A stretch of DNA of 64,000 nucleotides, from the NCBI GenBank assembly GCA_019009955.1, contig CM032233.1:125013001-125077000 (forward strand). Direction: 5' to 3'. A model generated the notes under the pieces. It saw only the letters and a program-made list of their open reading frames with translations, was not told the DNA's origin and did no database searches. The position numbers and the translations under genes were made by a program. Below are positions 11,424-22,860 of the stretch, piece after piece. Position 1 is the stretch's first letter, and every line of letters begins with the position of its first letter. The DNA comes from Riptortus pedestris (taxonomy: Eukaryota > Arthropoda > Insecta > Hemiptera > Alydidae).

Positions 11424-12126
11424 GGGTCTTTTCTACTTTACCCACTCATGCTACTATTTAAATACTTGGTTACTTTCTCAAGTAACAGTTACCTAGCATT
11501 AGTGAAAACATATGTTCCACTAGCTAAAGGTTAGGCTTGGTTTAGTATGCTTTGCGTCTTCAAGGTGTTAAGCATAAAAATGAATCTCATTGAGCTCAGC
11601 AAGCAAATTGGCTCAGCTCGTTCCAGATAGAACTGCAGCAACTTTAACAGACTGTATCAGAAGTGCGATCCGACCTGGAACTATGATATATTCAGACTGC
11701 TTCAAATCGTATCATGGGCTAAAGAAGCTGCCTCGAATGTATTACAAGCATTACACAGTAGCCCACTCTAAAAACTTTGTTGACCTAAAAACAGGAGCGC
11801 ATACTCAAAGGATAGAGTCTGTTTGGTCTAGTCTCAAACGAAGAAACAAGGTGGAGTGTGGTACTAGAAGATCTATGTTGGATTCATATCTCTGCGAGTG
11901 GATGTGGAGGAGGAGATATGAAAAGGAGGATTTATTTATGAAAATCCTGGAGGGTATTGCTCGTTATTGGTCTCGTAAATGTTAGTTGTTTTATTATCTT
12001 TTTATGTTGTTTAATTGTTTCTCTAGAAATAAACACATGTTCTAACCGTATTATATTATTTATAAATCACAGTATAATCACTGTTATTCACATTCAGAAA
12101 ATGAGTGGGTAAAGTAGAAAAGACCC
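11424..12126 (+). mobile_element. Merlin element 2, internally deleted
   Basis: The TIRs begin GGGTCTTTTCTACTTTACCC (11424-) and are matched at 12101-12126. The flanking 8-mers AAAAACAT and AAAAACAA are a near-perfect 8-bp target duplication. The 703-bp element keeps only the C-terminal transposase part. Its outer GGGTCTTTT is the same as in the Merlin at 1442-2556, but the inner TIR differs, so the two are related subfamilies. Confidence 0.85.
11587..11985 (+). pseudogene. Merlin transposase, C-terminal DDE fragment
   Basis: About 131 codons of an ISXO2-like (IS1595/Merlin) transposase. The second catalytic Asp is in IYSDCF (about residue 36) and the Glu is in THTQRIESVW-type context (TGAHTQRIESVWSSLKRR, Glu about residue 76). 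The conserved tail LDSYLCEWMWRRRY follows. There is no ATG at the start: the frame opens just after a stop, and the zinc-binding N-terminus and first Asp (seen in the copy at 1590-2479) are missing. It is therefore a remnant of a longer gene, although this C-terminal stretch is free of stops. No activity is expected. Confidence 0.85.
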
Positions 12127-12221
12127 AAAAACAAAACAATTGTAGTGAATCAATAGTTTAACTACATTGGCTCTTTTAGCTTTAACGATCCGACTCATAA
12201 TTAAGGAGATATATTGAATTT

Positions 12222-12743
12222 TTGAATGAGTTTTACAATAGAGAAATTTCACGAGAGCCGAGCAGTCAAGGAAAACGCCAAAATAGCTTTTGGCGGGAAA
12301 GTGACTCTCATCCGCTAGCCGCCCAGATTCCATAAAAATGCAAATATCTCGGTTAATATTCAAGATAGAGAATACATGTACATTACAATATTTATAGTAA
12401 ATTTAATTTAATAAGATTGATTCTGTACAATTTTTCGATCCGACGTACAGAAACGGAGATATTTTGAATTTTCGAAAATCCTCCCTCTCGCTGGTCCGAT
12501 TTCAGCCGTTAAAGAACTTGATCGTTCGTTTTTCATAAAACAAATAAATGTCAAGATTGGTAACGGTCAAACAAAAATTGCGACCGCTAGAGCCGTAACA
12601 GACATAGATATATACATACAGTTTTGAACGGACCTCATTTTCGCCATCTTTTAGGTAGGATCAATGGACATTTGAAGAAAAATTTCGAAATTTCCGTCAT
12701 GAGTACGACCTCAATAGCTGATTTCCCTTAAGGGAAATCTGCT
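12222..12743 (-). mobile_element. Family A element lacking the terminal hairpin
   Basis: The order is TACAATAGAGAAATTTCACG, GCAAATATCTCGGTTAATAT, the G-rich block in reverse, GCGACCGCTAGAGC, CCTCATTTTCGCCATCTTTT and the perfect palindrome GATTTCCCTTAAGGGAAATC. The hairpin-bearing right end is absent. Confidence 0.8.
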
Positions 12744-12861
12744 AATATTTAAGCATACAACAAAGAGGTTCCTGATAAAGCCGCTTCTTGTTAATACGAC
12801 GTGTGATGGAATGGGTGTCTACTTAAGGATGAAAACTAAAAAATCCAAATACCATGGTTAA

Positions 12862-13936
12862 CCCTCGGTCGGCCGCGCCAAGAATATTCCGCCATCGGGC
12901 GCGTGTATCTCACAGATCATCCTCAACCGTTTTTACGGAAATACAGTTTTTTAATATATATTTTGCACTAAAATGTTCAGCGTGTGTTTAGAAACCATAA
13001 CAGAGGAAGTATTTGTTTGAAAGAAGTAAATACTTTTTAAAATTGACAAGTATTAGAACAAAAAAAAAATCTTGGTAGATAAAATAATCAAGTTGGTTAT
13101 AGATTCATTATTATTAAAACCGTGGACGATAATTTTTAAAATATAATTACAAAACATAAATATCAAAAGGAATTGTTTAAATGCATGTCTTAATTATTAT
13201 TTCAGTTTGTGAACAATATAAACAAATTATCTAAATATAACTTCATTCGAAAATAAATAGCACGAAATCACTTTTAGATAAGACTTAATGAAAATCATCT
13301 AAATTTAAATGTACCAATCCTTTTAAAAATACCAGTTTAATTATTATTTCTTTTGCAGAGCTGCATTAGAATTAGGACAAGGCATGGAACTATGTTGTAA
13401 ACAAATTTTGTTTTTACAAATCTCAAAAGAGTAATTAGTAAACCTACATATCTTTTCAGTTTTGCTTGGTTCACATCATTTTCATTTGTTTGTTGTAGCG
13501 GAGGGACTTTTTTTATGCTGTTCTGTACTTGAGTTCAATGTATGGTCCAATGAGCCTCTGTACTCTTCAAGTTTCGTCCTTAGTTCTGTTGGTAAACGTC
13601 TACTGTTGTCACTGCCGCCCGTACAATATTTTTCTTTACAAGTTCTTTTGATAGCTCATGAATGGTGCCAAAAATAATATAATAATAAAAATAGGTTTAT
13701 ATGATTCCATTTAATTAAGAGAAACTTAATTCATGTATACATTTATGAAATACAGATTTCAAAAAAACTTACAAGATCGGGCAAGTGGTATCTAGACACA
13801 GTGATAGAACTGATGTTGAGGGGGCGTCTTATAAACCACATAACTCGGAGCACTACATCACCACTCTCTGCTATTAGGAGTGGCAAATATTTCTCTAGAA
13901 ACTGTGTATCTGAGAGATCACGCGCCCGACGGAGGG
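12862..13936 (-). mobile_element. piggyBac-like element 1 (TTAA target)
   Basis: TTAA flanks both ends (12858-12861 and 13937-13940). The TIRs are CCCTCGGTCGGCCGCG on the left and the reverse of CCCTCCGTCGGGCGCG on the right. A subterminal GGGCGCGTGTATCTCACAGA repeat lies inside. It is 1,075 bp, a deleted derivative with only the C-terminal end of the transposase on the minus strand. An inverted sister copy lies at 28843-29910. Confidence 0.85.
13344..13480 (-). pseudogene. piggyBac transposase C-terminal Cys-rich tail
   Basis: The minus-strand translation has FEICKNKICLQHSSM followed by CP, the spacing of the zinc-binding cysteine-rich domain that ends piggyBac transposases and is used for TIR recognition. 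It ends at a stop by 13344. Several of the expected cysteines have become Phe or Ser, while the sister copy at 29300-29483 keeps them. The catalytic core is absent, so this is a relic. Confidence 0.65.
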
Positions 13937-14165
13937 TTAATATTCATGATAGAGAAAATATGTATAAAACAGAATTTATAGGTATATTAATTTGCATTAT
14001 GAATGGTTATGTACAACTTGCCTATCCGACATATAGTTACGGAGATACACCCGCTTTTTTGACTTTTCAAAATTCCTCTTCTAAAGCCCCCTAAATATTT
14101 CCCTCAATAAAGGCAATCTTTTTGAAGATAGTTTTCAAGAACGATCAAAAGGGATATTCATAAAA

Positions 14166-14622
14166 AGGCCATCACGCAGGGGCTGCGTAAATTAAGCAGA
14201 TTTCCCAAGTGCGTCAAATATTTGCATTTATCTCAAAACGTAAAAGTTCAATTAGAACTATATTTGGAATTTATGCTTCAAAGGAAGTACTTCATAATAT
14301 AACAGCTTATTGTTAATAAGACATGAGTAGGAATGGGGGTTTACTGAAGGCCGAAAACTAAGAAATGCAATATCTCAGTTAATACTGATGTTAGAGAACA
14401 AATTTATATAACAAAAATTATAGAAGAATACATTTACAATAACATTGGTTCTATACACCTTTTCGATCCGACGTATAATAATAAGAATTTTCGAAATTCT
14501 CCCCTTCTAAACCCCCGTCCTTCCGGTCCGATTTCAGCCGTTAACGAACTTGATCTTTCTTATTACATAAAACGATTTTATATCAAGTTTGGTCACGATT
14601 AAACAGATATATATATATACTA
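14166..14622 (-). mobile_element. Family A element, left end missing
   Basis: It starts with the right-end hairpin GCAGGGGCTGC and AAGCAGATTTCCC. It runs through the A body to AACGATTTTATATCAAGTTT and a short TA run where family B begins. Confidence 0.8.
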
Positions 14623-14625
14623 GCG

Positions 14626-15257
14626 ACCCTACAGACGTTGTCATGCATGATATTTCAAGCGATTAGGATATTAAATTTAATAATATTATGTTTAAAACAA
14701 AAGCTACTTTTAATAACACAAAAAACAACTTTTGTTATGTGGAGGTTTGCCTAAAAACAAATAGAAAATGAAATATCGCGAATTTTTTTGTTCAGGCCTC
14801 TCTTATAACCCCTACTCCGGTTCGAACCTAAAATATAGCTTATAATCATGGAAAAATTAATGCTAATTTACGTATAGAGTTTTGTTAAGTTCGGTTCAAT
14901 CGTTAGTGCCCAATAAAATAGTTGTGGGGGGGTTTGCTCCCACTTTAATTTTTTAGTGTATATATCGTTTATACTTTGTTATATTACAAAAGTAAATATA
15001 ACAAAAGTTACTCTAAATAACAAAATAAACAACTTTTATCCTGTGCATATTTACCGAAACCAAAAGAAAACGAAATACCACTATTTTTAATTTCAGGCCT
15101 CACTTACAACCCCCACTCCTGCTCCATCTGCCGGGCTGATTTGTGAATCTAATCCATCCAGGGCGTCACTCAAACGCATAGAAAGAAATTCATTCAAATT
15201 GGTTCAGCCGTTTAGGAGGAGTTCAGTGACATACACACGTACGGTAGAGTTATATAT
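14626..15257 (+). repeat. Family B element, nearly complete
   Basis: It begins ACTAGCGACCCTACAGACGT directly after a TA run. It contains two internal units with AGGCCTCTCTTATAACCCCT-like cores and ends with AAATTGGTTCAGCCGTTTAG and a TATATA run. The same start and internal order recur at 48053-48602. It is non-coding. It is probably a retroelement derivative, to judge from the 3' motif; the class is not proven. Confidence 0.6.
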
Positions 15258-15544
15258 ATTAGTCTGTTAACGCTCTTGTGGGGGCAATTTTTATTATATA
15301 GTATAATATTTATTGAAAGATTGTATAGAAGCAGTCTTACTGAAAATTCGATTGCCTATACATTTTTTTATAAACGCAATATCTATGTAATGAATTTTAA
15401 CCTAGAAATTGCACTGTTTCCTTTTTGGCCTTCAGTGAACCCCCACTTCTAGTTATGTCATATAAACAATATGCTGTTATATCATGGACCACTTTATTGG
15501 AAGCTTAAATAAAGTTTTCTTTGAACATTTACCGTGTGAGATAA
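15258..15544 (+). mobile_element. Family A fragment, interrupted by mariner
   Basis: It carries AGTCTGTTAACGCTCT and the CAGTGAACCCCCACTTCTAG segment of the longer-tailed A subtype. It ends at the mariner insertion. CTTGCAAATACGTTG after 16115 looks like the continuation. Confidence 0.6.
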
Positions 15545-16115
15545 TTGGTTGTAAAATGAGTTCGTAGCGTTTATAAATATTTTAATTTCATCCTCTTTGT
15601 GTTTATGAAATCATGTATACTTGGTCGATGTTTACATATTCCAAAAAAGCTTTAGTTAAGGTGCTTTTATACATCATTTTCAACCGAGATACCTTATCTT
15701 TAAGTGGTATGCTTGCTTAAAACGGAAGAGGAAAAAATTCATTTTCGTCATTTAATGATTTTTCGTTTCCGAAAAGGAAAATCCGCTGCACAGACGGTTT
15801 GTCTGTGGTGTGATTCACCACCCACCGTATTCCCCAGACCTTGCTCCAACAGATTTTCAATTATTTCAGCCCCTTATAAAACTCTCTTACCTGGAAAAAC
15901 TTTAACTCGCTCGAGGTCTGCATAACGCACATAGAGTTCATTGCTCAAAATATCTGAGAAGTTCTGGGAGGACGGAATTAAAAAATTACCTGAAAAAAGG
16001 CAACATGTAATAGATCGAAATGGGCCATATATAATTGATTAAAATTATTTACAAGAATCTGTAGTTTTTATTGAAATCACCAGTAAAAAACACTACGAAC
16101 TTATTTTACAACCAA
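15545..16115 (+). mobile_element. mariner element, internally deleted
   Basis: The inverted repeats TTGGTTGTAAAATGAGTTCG (left) and the reverse complement of CGAACTTATTTTACAACCAA (right) bound a 571-bp element. TA follows on the right. On the left, one extra A separates a TA from the TIR. Confidence 0.8.
15717..16041 (+). pseudogene. mariner transposase, N-terminus joined to C-terminus by deletion
   Basis: The N-terminal helix-turn-helix start reads KIHFRHLMIFRFRKGKSAAQ, typical of mariner transposases. It runs directly into the C-terminal catalytic region, where the frames around 15830-16041 give YSPDLAPTDFQLF-like, VLGGRN/EDGI-like and VIDRNGPYIID-like segments. The linker and the first catalytic Asp residues are gone. 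Frameshifts and stops occur after the join. The third acidic residue lies in the PDLAPTDF motif. It is non-functional. The subfamily (mellifera- or irritans-like) is a guess. Confidence 0.75.
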
Positions 16116-16159
16116 TACTTGCAAATACGTTGTCTTTATTACGTCTTCATTTAAAATGT

Positions 16160-16703
16160 TACGTTCTAAGCTCGAAAATGTTTATTTGATCTATACCCTT
16201 CTCGAAATTTAACTGCTTTATTCGACACTAAAGGACATATTATTTGATGGCTGAAACCGGACGAGAAATGAAGGAGGTAGGGTAGGGGAGGTAGAGCGGG
16301 AATTGGAAAACGTACATTTATTTAATTTAAATGAGTTCCGAACGCAGGCGATTTACTCATTATTAAAGTGTCATTAAAAAGTGAAATGCAAAAAAAAACA
16401 ACAAAACAACAAACCGAAAAAAAGTGAACTTTGGCAAATGATTAATTCGAAAATGTACAATAATATGAATTCGAAAATGTATAATATTTCCGTTATTATG
16501 AGGCGTATGGGGAAATGCTATATAACAAATCTTATTAAACCACCGATGCTCTACAATTGTTGTTGTTGTATACATTTTTTTTCTTAACTGAAATATTAAG
16601 CAAATTATTTGTCCTTTTTTGTTTCCAGTATCCAGAAAAAACGCCACATCGGCTCATCAGATTTTTATTTAGAAATAGAGAATATATGGTAAGATAATAT
16701 CAC
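16160..16703. other. AT-rich stretch without recognisable gene
   Basis: It includes a GGGTAGGGGAGGTAGAGCGG block that looks like worn family A, and A-rich runs. The 94- and 68-codon frames on opposite strands are low-complexity and unsupported. Confidence 0.4.
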
Positions 16704-16752
16704 TGATATGTCACTTGGGAAAATTGCTTACTTTACGCAGCCCCTGCGTGAT
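16704..16752 (+). mobile_element. Family A right-terminus fragment
   Basis: CACTTGGGAAAATTGCTTAC is followed by the intact hairpin ACGCAGCCCCTGCGT and GATGGACTTT. Confidence 0.75.
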
Positions 16753-17606
16753 GGACTTTATTTTGTTGAACATTGTGGTTAGAATCGTGTCGGAAAGTTT
16801 GTCCTGGCACGGCTTGTATAATGCTAGTGGAAGAGCTACAAATTTATGACGGCAATTTAATAAAAATGGGGGTAAGGAATTGTTGTGTTGATATAGGATT
16901 GGGGGCTAATCCCCTTTCATCGGCCTCAGCTAAATCTGCTTATGAATAGCTACTGCTCCCGGCATTGGTTAGCCCTTCCTTATTCCTTTGTTTTCCATCA
17001 CTGAAGGGTCAGCTCGTAAATAATGCTCAAGATGAGAAAAAAAAGGCTTTGGAGTAAGGGAACCCTTTCTGTTTTTATATAATTACAGACTGCTATTTAA
17101 TCTACATATATAAGAAAAAGGAGGAGCGAAATGAGGGTGGCCCCAGGCTTTTGTCATGTTAACTAGCCCACCCCTTCCAGTTGTCTTTTTCACTTCGCCT
17201 CACTGAAATAAATACTCATTATTTTAAATACGAGCTGGGTCTTAAATCCAGCTTTGTTTTGCCGGCCCTCCTCCTCTCCACGGCTTTCTTCTTAACGAGC
17301 CTCGCTCTCGACTACATTCTCAGCTCGCGTCAAAAATCTCTAATTATTTATTGCAAGCCGTCCTAGTTGCCTCCAATTTAAATAGACTTTCCCTTACAAT
17401 TTATGTTAAGGCCTCAGTAATTCAGGCCCACTCCTCCCCGAGTTTATTTTCATTGATTCATTTGTGCTATCCTTTAGATTTAATAAGCTATTCCAAAGCG
17501 GAACAAAAGGGCCGAGTAGTTAAATAGAAATTAACAATTAGATTGAGCTAGAAACAAACTGTATTTAATCTCATTTCCATAATAATGTTAAGAAAGAACT
17601 CTTTTA
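16753..17606. other. Higher-GC unique-looking stretch, no gene recognised
   Basis: This stretch is less repetitive than its surroundings, with several CCCC/GGGG-rich patches. The longest frame (61 codons at 17181) has no recognisable similarity. It could contain decayed repeats or regulatory DNA; I cannot tell. Confidence 0.35.
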
Positions 17607-17692
17607 GCAGATTTCCCATATGGGAATTCAGCTATGGAGGTTATACTCATTATGTGATTTTCGAAATATATATATATATATATATATATACT
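17607..17692 (+). mobile_element. Family A left-end fragment with TA run
   Basis: AGCAGATTTCCCATATGGGA, a variant of the terminal palindrome, is followed by GGTTATACTCATTATG and (TA)n. Confidence 0.7.
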
Positions 17693-18544
17693 AAAAAAGA
17701 TTTTTAGAAATTTAGGAAATATTAAAAAAAAAAGAAAAAAAAAAAAGTCGGCCAAGCTTGGGGTGCGTAAGCGAAGCAGTTTTCCTCATGTTGGAATAAC
17801 ACACTACTGAGCTCATCTCACAATACATTCTTTATTTCAAATACAAAATCCGATGAGTAGAAGGGGGCGGTTAATAAAATCTCAATTATAACGCCATCAA
17901 ACAATATTTGGTATTTGAGTTTGGAATAAGAAGTTTCAAGATATATTCCCTTATTTTTAAAGTGCGGTGACTAAAAGTGGGAGATCACTGAAGGCTGAAA
18001 ACTAATATTTGTAAGTCGCATGGTTAATATTGAACACTCGGTTTAGAAAAAAAGGTATAACAGCATTTAAAGAAAATTAAATTTGCATTAAGATTGGTTC
18101 TATACAATGTTTCGATACAACACATAATAGCACAGATATTTTGAGTTATCGAAATTTCCTCCCTCTGAACTACCCCTCCCGCTGGTCCCATTTCAGTCAT
18201 TAATGATCTTTAACCCTTAACTTGTGACGTATGGGTCAAATTGTCCCGAGAAATGTTTTGCCTTTCAGTTTCAGACATTTTTAGAGAGAATGTTACTATT
18301 CCCTGTACCTTCCCCCCTTCCTACACCCTCTCCTTTCAGTGTGCTCTTGGCCTTGTAATTGTTAACGTCTTTTAGTTATCCATCTCCTCGGGTCATTCTG
18401 ACCCAACCTCACCGTTTGTGAAACTATTTTTTTTGTACAGCATATTTGAAATGGCTCGGAATATTAGTGATTCCCGTTGTTGTGTGGACGACCAGAGTTC
18501 CCTAACTTTAAATTTGCCCTAGAGAACCTATTTTTTCGAGCTAC

Positions 18545-18765
18545 AGAGGAGTGTCTACAATGAAAGACTTCATGTAGCCTTCCTTCAAACTGTTCTCAGG
18601 CGTTGTGGGGCCTGATACACGACAAGAAGCTCAGAAGCCAATTGTGATAACCAGTAGACTAACAAATAGGAGAAAGTGCTACATTTGTCCATCCAGCATT
18701 GACCGGAAAGACATCCAGCAGCTGCAGAAAGTGTAAAATGCCAGGATGCAACAGCTCTACCACAT
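18545..18765 (+). pseudogene. piggyBac transposase C-terminal relic
   Basis: NRRKCYICPSSIDRK in one frame continues after a one-base shift as KTSSSCRKCKMPGC. This pattern of paired cysteines matches the piggyBac C-terminal zinc-binding domain. There is no catalytic region. Confidence 0.65.
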
Positions 18766-18810
18766 CTATTTGAAGAAAATGTCGAAACCTATAATATTAA
18801 ACTATTTTTT

Positions 18811-18931
18811 AGCAGATTTTCCTTAAGGGAAATCAGCTATTGAGGTCGTACTTATGACGCGATTTTCCAAAAATTTCTTCAAAGGTCCATCGATCCTACC
18901 CAGTAGATGACGAAAATGAGGTCCGTTCAAA

Positions 18932-18998
<67 letters not shown>

Positions 18999-19662
18999 GT
19001 TAACGCTCTAGCGTTCGCTTTGTTCTGTTTGATCATTACGAAACTCGATATTTAACCGTTTTATGTAAAAAGACAGATCAAGTTCGTTAATGGCTGAAAT
19101 CGGACTAGAGGGAGGGGGGTTTAGAAGAGGGATTTTCAAAAATTCCAAATATCTCCGTTATTATGCATCGGATCGAAAAATTGTATAGAATGAATTTTAT
19201 TGCAAATTAAATTTTCTATAAATATTGTTATAAACATTTATTTTCTATCTTGAATATTAACCTAGATATTTGCATTTTTATGAAGTCTGTGGTCGAATAT
19301 AGTTCGGATTAGGTCGGCCATTTTCGTCATTGCTCGGCTCAGGTGGGAGGCTACTTCTAACCTTACCTGTCGTTTCTAACCTTACCTTACCTTCCTTACT
19401 TTGTGAGATTAATGCAAATACGGTCTGTTCATCCGCCCTCCCCCTTCTTTAGTTCTTGGACTACTAAAATTTGAGTTATTAAAATATAAATTATTCTTAC
19501 AATTCAGAAGCCGTTTCAGTTGGGAATTTATTTTAATTATCTGAAAGATTTCTCATTACCGTTTGTATTTAATCACGGTGGTGTTGTGTTACCAGTATGC
19601 AGATTTCCCTATTGTAAAACTTGGGAAATCTGCTTAGTTTACGCAGACCCTGCGTGACTGAC
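18811..19662 (+). mobile_element. Family A element, complete, inside piggyBac-like element 2
   Basis: The left end is AGCAGATTTTCCTTAAGGGA. A long pure TA run spans 18936-18995. The normal body follows, and the right end is GGGAAATCTGCT with hairpin ACGCAGACCCTGCGT. It must be younger than the piggyBac copy it interrupts. Confidence 0.85.
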
Positions 19663-20272
19663 TCTTATGATATTAATATTGTATTACTAATTGAGAAATA
19701 AAAAAGAATGATTTTAAAAGCACTTGTTTAATAAATAATATTATATGTTCATTATTGTAAAATATAAAAAAGACTAAAATGTTCATTTTTATCATTTTTT
19801 TTATAAGAATATTAAAAATAATCTTACCAATTTATGAATTATATCATATACTTATGCCCTGGTTTAGTTATAATAAATATGATTTTTCTTTTAAAAAAAT
19901 GTCTTTCAACCCCTCTTAAGCCCTGGGTCATTCTGACCAGACGTCACCAGTTAAGTTTCTCTACATGCACGTCACCAGCTGAGGGTTAATTGTACATATA
20001 ATGTTCGAGATTGATAACGATCATACAAAACTTACGATCACTAGAGTGGTAACAGACCAATATATATTGTAATGAATCTGAGATTTCATTACATGTGCAT
20101 GTAAAATAAAAGACCGTATATTTTATATTTTGAGTAATGAAAGCACAAAACTCAGTTAGATTATTATTTATGAGTAGTTAAATGTGGAGTTTTGTACCTG
20201 TAATTTAGAGTATTATCCAATTTTGAGTGTCTCATGTTGTCTGTCATTTTGCAGTTAACGTCATTAAATTTT

Positions 20273-20410
20273 AGCATATTTCCCTTAAGGGAAATCAGCT
20301 ATTGAGGTCATACTCATGACGCGATTTTCGAAAATTTTCTTCAAATGTCCATCGATCCTACCCAGGAGATGACGAAAATGAGGTCCGTTCAAAATTACAC
20401 ACACACACAT

Positions 20411-20478
<68 letters not shown>

Positions 20479-20915
20479 CTGTTAACGCTCTAGCGGTCGC
20501 AATTTTTGTTTAATCGTTACCAAACGCGATATTTAAACGTTTTATGCAAAAAGACAGATCAAGTTCGTTAATGGCTGAAATCGGACCAGTGGGAGGGGGG
20601 GGTTTAGAGGGGGATTTTCGAAAATTCGAAATATCTCCGTTACCGTTGGATCACAAAAGTCTATAAAACCAATCGTATTGTAAATTAAATTTACTATAAA
20701 TATTGTTCTATACATTTATTCTCTATCTTGAATATTAACCGAGATATTGGTATTTTTATTAAATTTGGATCGATGACGTAGGACGGAGATTCCCGCCAAA
20801 AGCTAGTTCGGCCCTTTGCCGCCCGTAACTGTTGGGCTCTCGTATGGATATTTCTCTATTGTAAAACTTCACGTGGGAAATCTGCTTAGTTTACGCAGCC
20901 CCTGCGTGACGGACT
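20273..20915 (+). mobile_element. Family A element, complete
   Basis: The left end is AGCATATTTCCCTTAAGGGA. A CA run and then a TA run (20397-20474) precede the G-rich block. The right end is CACGTGGGAAATCTGCT plus the perfect hairpin ACGCAGCCCCTGCGT and GACGGACTTTTT. Confidence 0.85.
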
Positions 20916-21671
20916 TTTTATAATAATATTCACTGCTCTTAGAGTCGAATCTGTGGATTTCGATAATTAAATAACGTTTAGTATCCTTTTTGTGCATATT
21001 TGACCGGCGGGTACAAAGCTCGTCATCGTTTTTTATAGCATTCATAAAACAATAAAAGTATAAAACATTCTTCAAGCTTGAAGTTCTTTTATTTATTTTG
21101 AAGAAAGAATTTTAACATTCGGGCAGAGCGTTGAAATTAGTTTTATTCTTGAAACTGGCGCGCTTTCCGAAATAATTATGTTTGTGGTGGCGAGTTTGAA
21201 GGATATTCTTCTGTCTTGGTTTCAATCTTCATGTATAAAATGAACACACGGATAAAGGGATGGAGACAGTAGGCTAATCAGTTGTAATAGATAACTTATT
21301 TTGGGTGCTTGGCCCGCTAGGTCGGTGGAGTGGCTGAAGAAGGCCTAGGAAGGAGTGCTGATAGAGTAGCCCTTCCAAGGGATGAATAAGTAATCAAAGG
21401 GTGGGAGGTGTGAAGGGGTTGCAAGCTACCTCTGTAATAAAGCTAACTTTAAAACCTCCCCTAGCATCCTCCGCCCATCCCAGCTTTATACTCCTATCCT
21501 ATCAGAATGAACGGCGCACAGTGGGGGTATTTGACCTCAAAAACCTGGGAGAAACTCCATTTTTTTTTTACTCCCTTGTTCGAAGTAAAGGAAGTATTGG
21601 GATCTCAAAAAAGCTAACGAAGCTGGCGTGTCACACAACTGATTTCATCTTATCAAACGTCATACCTAAAT
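20916..21671. other. No recognisable gene
   Basis: Unique-looking DNA of mixed composition between two A copies. A 90-codon frame at 21401-21673 has no identifiable domain and no ordered splice or start context that I can defend. Confidence 0.4.
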
Positions 21672-22480
21672 AAGTCCGTGACGCAGGGGCTGCGTAAACT
21701 AAGCAGATTCCCCCTGTGAAGTTTTACAATAGAGAAATCTGCATACTGGTAACACAATACCACCGTGATTAGATAATGAGAAATCTTTCAGTTAATTAAA
21801 ATAAATACCCAACTGAAACGGCTTCTGAATTGTAAGAATAATTTATATTTTAATAACTCAAATTTTAGTAGTCCAAGAACTAAAGAAGGGGGGGGGGCGG
21901 ATGAACAGAACGTATTTGCATAGATCTCACAAAGTAAGGAAGGTAAGGTAAGGTTAAAAACGCCAGGTTAGGAGAAGCTTCCGCCTGAGCCGAAAAATGA
22001 CGAAGATGGCCGACATAATCCGAACTATACCCCACCACAGACTTCATAAAAATGCAAATATCTCGGTTAATATTCAAGATAGACAATACATGTATATAAC
22101 AATATGTATAGCAAATTTAATTTGCAATAAGATTGGTTCTGTACCATTTTTCGATCCGATGCATAATAACGGAGATATTTTGAATTTTCGAAAATCCCCC
22201 CTCTAAACCCCCACTCCCTCTGGTCAGATTTCAGCCATTAACGAAATTGCTCTGTCTTTTTACATAAAACGGTTAAATATCGAGTTTCATAACGATCAAA
22301 TAAAAGTTGCGACCGCTAGAGCGTTAACAGACAAATATATATATATATATATATATAATTTTGAACGGACCTCATTTTCGTCATCTCCTGGGTAGGATCG
22401 ATGGACATTTGAAGAAGATTTTCGAAAATCGCGTCATGAGTACGACCTCAATAGCTGATTTCCCTTAAGGGAAATCTGCT
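21672..22480 (-). mobile_element. Family A element, complete
   Basis: It has AGTCCGTGACGCAGGGGCTG and AAGCAGATTCCCC at the hairpin end, a long 3' region, TA run 22336-22357, and the perfect terminal palindrome ending GGGAAATCTGCT. Confidence 0.85.
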
Positions 22481-22589
22481 AAAACGTTATTGCTGTGCTA
22501 TATTTTGGTGGAATCCAATAGAAAATTTGGTAGAATAATGTTACGTTTTCTGGAGAATATTCCACATTTTGTTTTTTTTTCTGATAATT

Positions 22590-22860
22590 AACATCCACTT
22601 CGATTGCACCAAATTTGTAAGGAATTTACCGCTTCTTGAAAATTCTCTTCTACGATATTCATGTCTTTGGACGACAAATAAAGTAATATATAGTCAGTAT
22701 AAAAGCAGTAGGTATATTTCGTGGAATAAACCCGGCACAGTGTTAATCTCGACATTGAAGAGTGTGGCACCCAATACACCACCCTGAGGCACTCCGTTTC
22801 CTTGCAGAAATTCATCAGAGAGCACAGCTCCAACCCTTACTCGGAAACCTCGGTTTGTTA
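22590..22860 (-). pseudogene. Jockey-type LINE reverse transcriptase fragment
   Basis: Minus-strand frames give GNGVPQGGVLGATLFNVEIN, the reverse transcriptase motif around VPQG, followed after a frameshift by TDYILLYLSSKDMN, which corresponds to the YADD catalytic motif region (the first Asp of YADD is changed to Thr). Next comes VEENFQEAVNSLQIW, the helix after the active site. These are the central palm motifs of a non-LTR retrotransposon polymerase. Only about 90 codons survive. It is dead. Confidence 0.75.

Larger units (their letters stand above)
12775..14140 (-). mobile_element. Family A copy interrupted by piggyBac-like element 1
   Basis: The left flank AAATACCATGGTTAA and right flank TTAATATTCATGATAGAGAA join to recreate the A body motif CTCGGTTAATATTCAAGATA. 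The conserved TTAA of that motif was therefore the insertion target. Confidence 0.75.
18214..19985 (+). mobile_element. piggyBac-like element 2, carrying a nested family A copy
   Basis: TTAA lies at 18210-18213 and 19986-19989. The TIRs CCCTTAACTTGTGACGT and the reverse of CCCTCAGCTGGTGACGT match at 14 of 17. GGGTCAAATTGTCCC on the left and GGGTCATTCTGACC repeats on both sides are subterminal. Removing the A element at 18811-19662 leaves about 0.9 kb. Confidence 0.8.
17745..20069 (-). mobile_element. Family A host copy of a three-level nest
   Basis: It begins with a decayed right end (GGGGTGCGTAAGCGAAGCAG). It runs to CATTTCAGTCATTAATGATC, is broken at TTAA by a piggyBac-like element (18214-19985), and resumes as TTGTACATATAATGTTCGAG through ACTAGAGTGGTAACAGAC. 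Confidence 0.75.

Noticed and set aside
13462..13677. 71-codon plus-strand frame
   Set aside because: It is the antisense shadow of the piggyBac C-terminal relic on the minus strand.
21401..21673. 90-codon frame as a host exon
   Set aside because: No domain, no convincing splice sites, and it runs into the terminus of a family A copy.
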